Below, one piece after another: positions 63,125-64,000 of a stretch of 64,000 bases of DNA. Source of the stretch: Winogradskyella algicola (lineage in GTDB: Bacteria; Bacteroidota; Bacteroidia; Flavobacteriales; Flavobacteriaceae); contig NZ_SZQF01000003.1 of NCBI RefSeq assembly GCF_005869935.1, positions 1 to 64,000 of the forward strand, in the 5' to 3' direction. Below the pieces are notes generated by a model. That model ran no database searches and was not told the origin of the DNA. It saw only the letters and a list, made by a program, of their open reading frames with translations. The position numbers and the translations under genes are program-made. Within the stretch, counting starts at the first letter, position 1. The number at the start of each line of letters is the position of its first letter.

Positions 63125-63478
63125 TTATTTCACTTTATTTCTAAAAGCAATCGTCATATTCATTAAATCAAAACAATCTTTGTAAAAACCGTCAAAAACT
63201 TCTTGACTAATATAACTTCTTCGTTTTGCTTTATGCAAACAAGTTACGACTTCTGCAATTGAACGAATTGAATATCCTAAAAACTTTCTGAATTCAGCAC
63301 CAGATTGCAATATTGAACCTTCAGAAATATTCAGTGCTACTGAATCTGAAGCTCTTCGTATTTGAGATGATAAATTATAAATTTCTTTTTCAGGAAACAA
63401 CTCTGTAAGCTTATCCATATTATCACCTAAGTCCATTGCCTTTTGCCAAATTAATAAGCTTTCAAATTTAAACTTCAT
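63125..63478 (-). CDS. Four-helix-bundle protein (23S rRNA IVS-protein family)
   Basis: A 117-residue protein of the four-helix-bundle/S23 family: FESLLIWQKAMDLGDNM (about 4-20), FPEKEIYNLSSQIRRASDSV (about 29-48), ALNISEGS and YSIRSIAEVVTCLHKAKRR. Relatives are encoded in 23S rRNA intervening sequences, and others (Avd) act in diversity-generating retroelements. This copy is outside rRNA and has no reverse transcriptase nearby. It is bordered by inverted purine-rich tracts, which suggests it travels as a small mobile unit. The protein probably binds RNA or nucleic acid as a pentamer. Confidence 0.88.
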   Translation of the reverse strand: MKFKFESLLIWQKAMDLGDNMDKLTELFPEKEIYNLSSQIRRASDSVALNISEGSILQSGAEFRKFLGYSIRSIAEVVTCLHKAKRRSYISQEVFDGFYKDCFDLMNMTIAFRNKVK

Positions 63479-63510
63479 GCTATTAGTCTATTTATATGTA
63501 AAATTGTTAC

Positions 63511-63557
63511 TTCAAGCTTTTAACTCCGTACTTCCTGCTTCAAGCTTCCAACTTCCA
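63511..63557 (+). repeat. Pyrimidine-rich CTTC tract, right flank
   Basis: CTTCAAGCTTTTAACTCCG, then CTTCCTGCTTCAAGCTTCC and AACTTCC. Read on the other strand it is the GAAG/GAAGTT motif of the tract at 63072-63102. It lies just upstream of the four-helix-bundle gene. Confidence 0.55.
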
Positions 63558-63558
63558 T

Positions 63559-64000
63559 CTATATATTGTTACTAATCGTCTCAATCACCCAATCCTGAAA
63601 GGATGCATCCCAAGTCTCATAATTTTTGTAAAACTGCTCTTTATCGTACCAGTACAAAAACAGAATATCTTTTGGTGAAATATTTACCAATAATTTATGA
63701 ATTAAATCGCGATGCTCTGCCGACAATGACGAATGTGGCTGATGTAGTGCAAAATACATGGACTGATCTACCATATCTTCAATTTTATAAGCGTTGCTGC
63801 GTTCTAATTTTTCTAAATACAACTCAACTCCCATCACTTGTTTTCGAGCTGCTATATCGATTTTATTTAAGTAGCTTTTAAAAAGCGCTTTACTATCTAA
63901 AATCTCTTTTATTGCATGTTCAGTGTCTTTAAGTTTACTGAATAATTCAAACTTTTTAATACGATCGTAATTAGGTGTTTTTACCATGTATTCTAAATCG
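63559..64000 (-). CDS. Hypothetical protein, 5' truncated by the window edge
   Basis: At least 146 residues: the frame remains open to the window end, with Asp-Leu-Glu-Tyr before the ATG at 63987, so this ATG may be internal. The visible part is soluble and helical, with KLKDTEHAIKEILDSKALF and QPHSSLSAEHRDLIHKLLVN, and ends KNYETWDASFQDWVIETISN. I do not recognise the family. The gene runs towards the four-helix-bundle gene; the gap of 80 bp contains the pyrimidine tract. Confidence 0.6.
   Translation of the reverse strand, partial: DLEYMVKTPNYDRIKKFELFSKLKDTEHAIKEILDSKALFKSYLNKIDIAARKQVMGVELYLEKLERSNAYKIEDMVDQSMYFALHQPHSSLSAEHRDLIHKLLVNISPKDILFLYWYDKEQFYKNYETWDASFQDWVIETISNNI

Noticed and set aside
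63125-63478. Diversity-generating retroelement Avd protein
   Set aside because: No reverse transcriptase or template/variable repeat is seen within the window.

Overview
The window reads as a low-GC chromosome segment of a marine-type Flavobacteriaceae bacterium (Bacteroidota). The evidence is a T9SS sorting domain, a bacillithiol BshA, surface-lipoprotein signals such as SCSDDDDN, several Bacteroidetes-restricted families (DUF6146, DUF6787, DUF6090, DUF5916, DUF6263), and TAnnTTTG -7 boxes, some with a TTTG -33 box 18-20 bp upstream. No rRNA, tRNA, CRISPR array, transposase or integrase was seen. The species cannot be named from this sequence alone.

Layout. 0.3-1.0 kb: two small accessory genes (DUF2200, GIY-YIG) behind a palindromic element. 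1.1-12.6 kb: minus-strand core genes, namely bshA, a GH3/serine-hydrolase fusion, serB, and an envelope/redox operon (N-acetylmuramoyl amidase, MCE/MlaD protein, two Fe-S proteins and three hypothetical genes). 12.7-16.4 kb: lptD, a repeat-rich 0.5 kb gap, and ridA. 16.4-22.9 kb: an accessory block in which every gene is on the minus strand (two DUF6090 paralogs, a beta-propeller lipoprotein, two broken DUF1801 genes, an SRPBCC protein, an amidohydrolase, an unknown gene). A similar roughly 22-nt block lies 20-50 bp upstream of several of these start codons.

23.3-33.6 kb is the most interesting region. It is a tight four-gene minus-strand operon: a PLD-helicase, an Eco57I/PglX-like DNA methylase, a DUF262-HNH nuclease and an SMC/RecF-like ATPase. 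It is preceded by a small XRE-type regulator interrupted by one in-frame TAA. It looks like a DNA-modification-linked anti-phage island that I cannot match in full to BREX, DISARM, Septu or SspE-type systems. 33.7-35.0 kb is low-complexity DNA around a G/T-skewed conserved gene.

35.0-44.4 kb: ferredoxin and acyl-CoA reductase from face-to-face promoters, the serC-serA pair (serB is 30 kb away), DUF937, DUF6146 and DUF6787 proteins, and a probable metal-uptake locus (His-rich small protein, ZnuD-like TonB receptor, surface lipoprotein). 44.7-55.2 kb: DUF5916 outer-membrane protein, lolD, several exported hypotheticals, DUF6263, fumC, and a secreted FG-GAP/T9SS protein. 55.3-64 kb: hutI and hutG of histidine degradation, a GNAT enzyme, a SulP anion transporter operon, a four-helix-bundle protein flanked by inverted purine-rich tracts, and a gene truncated by the window edge.
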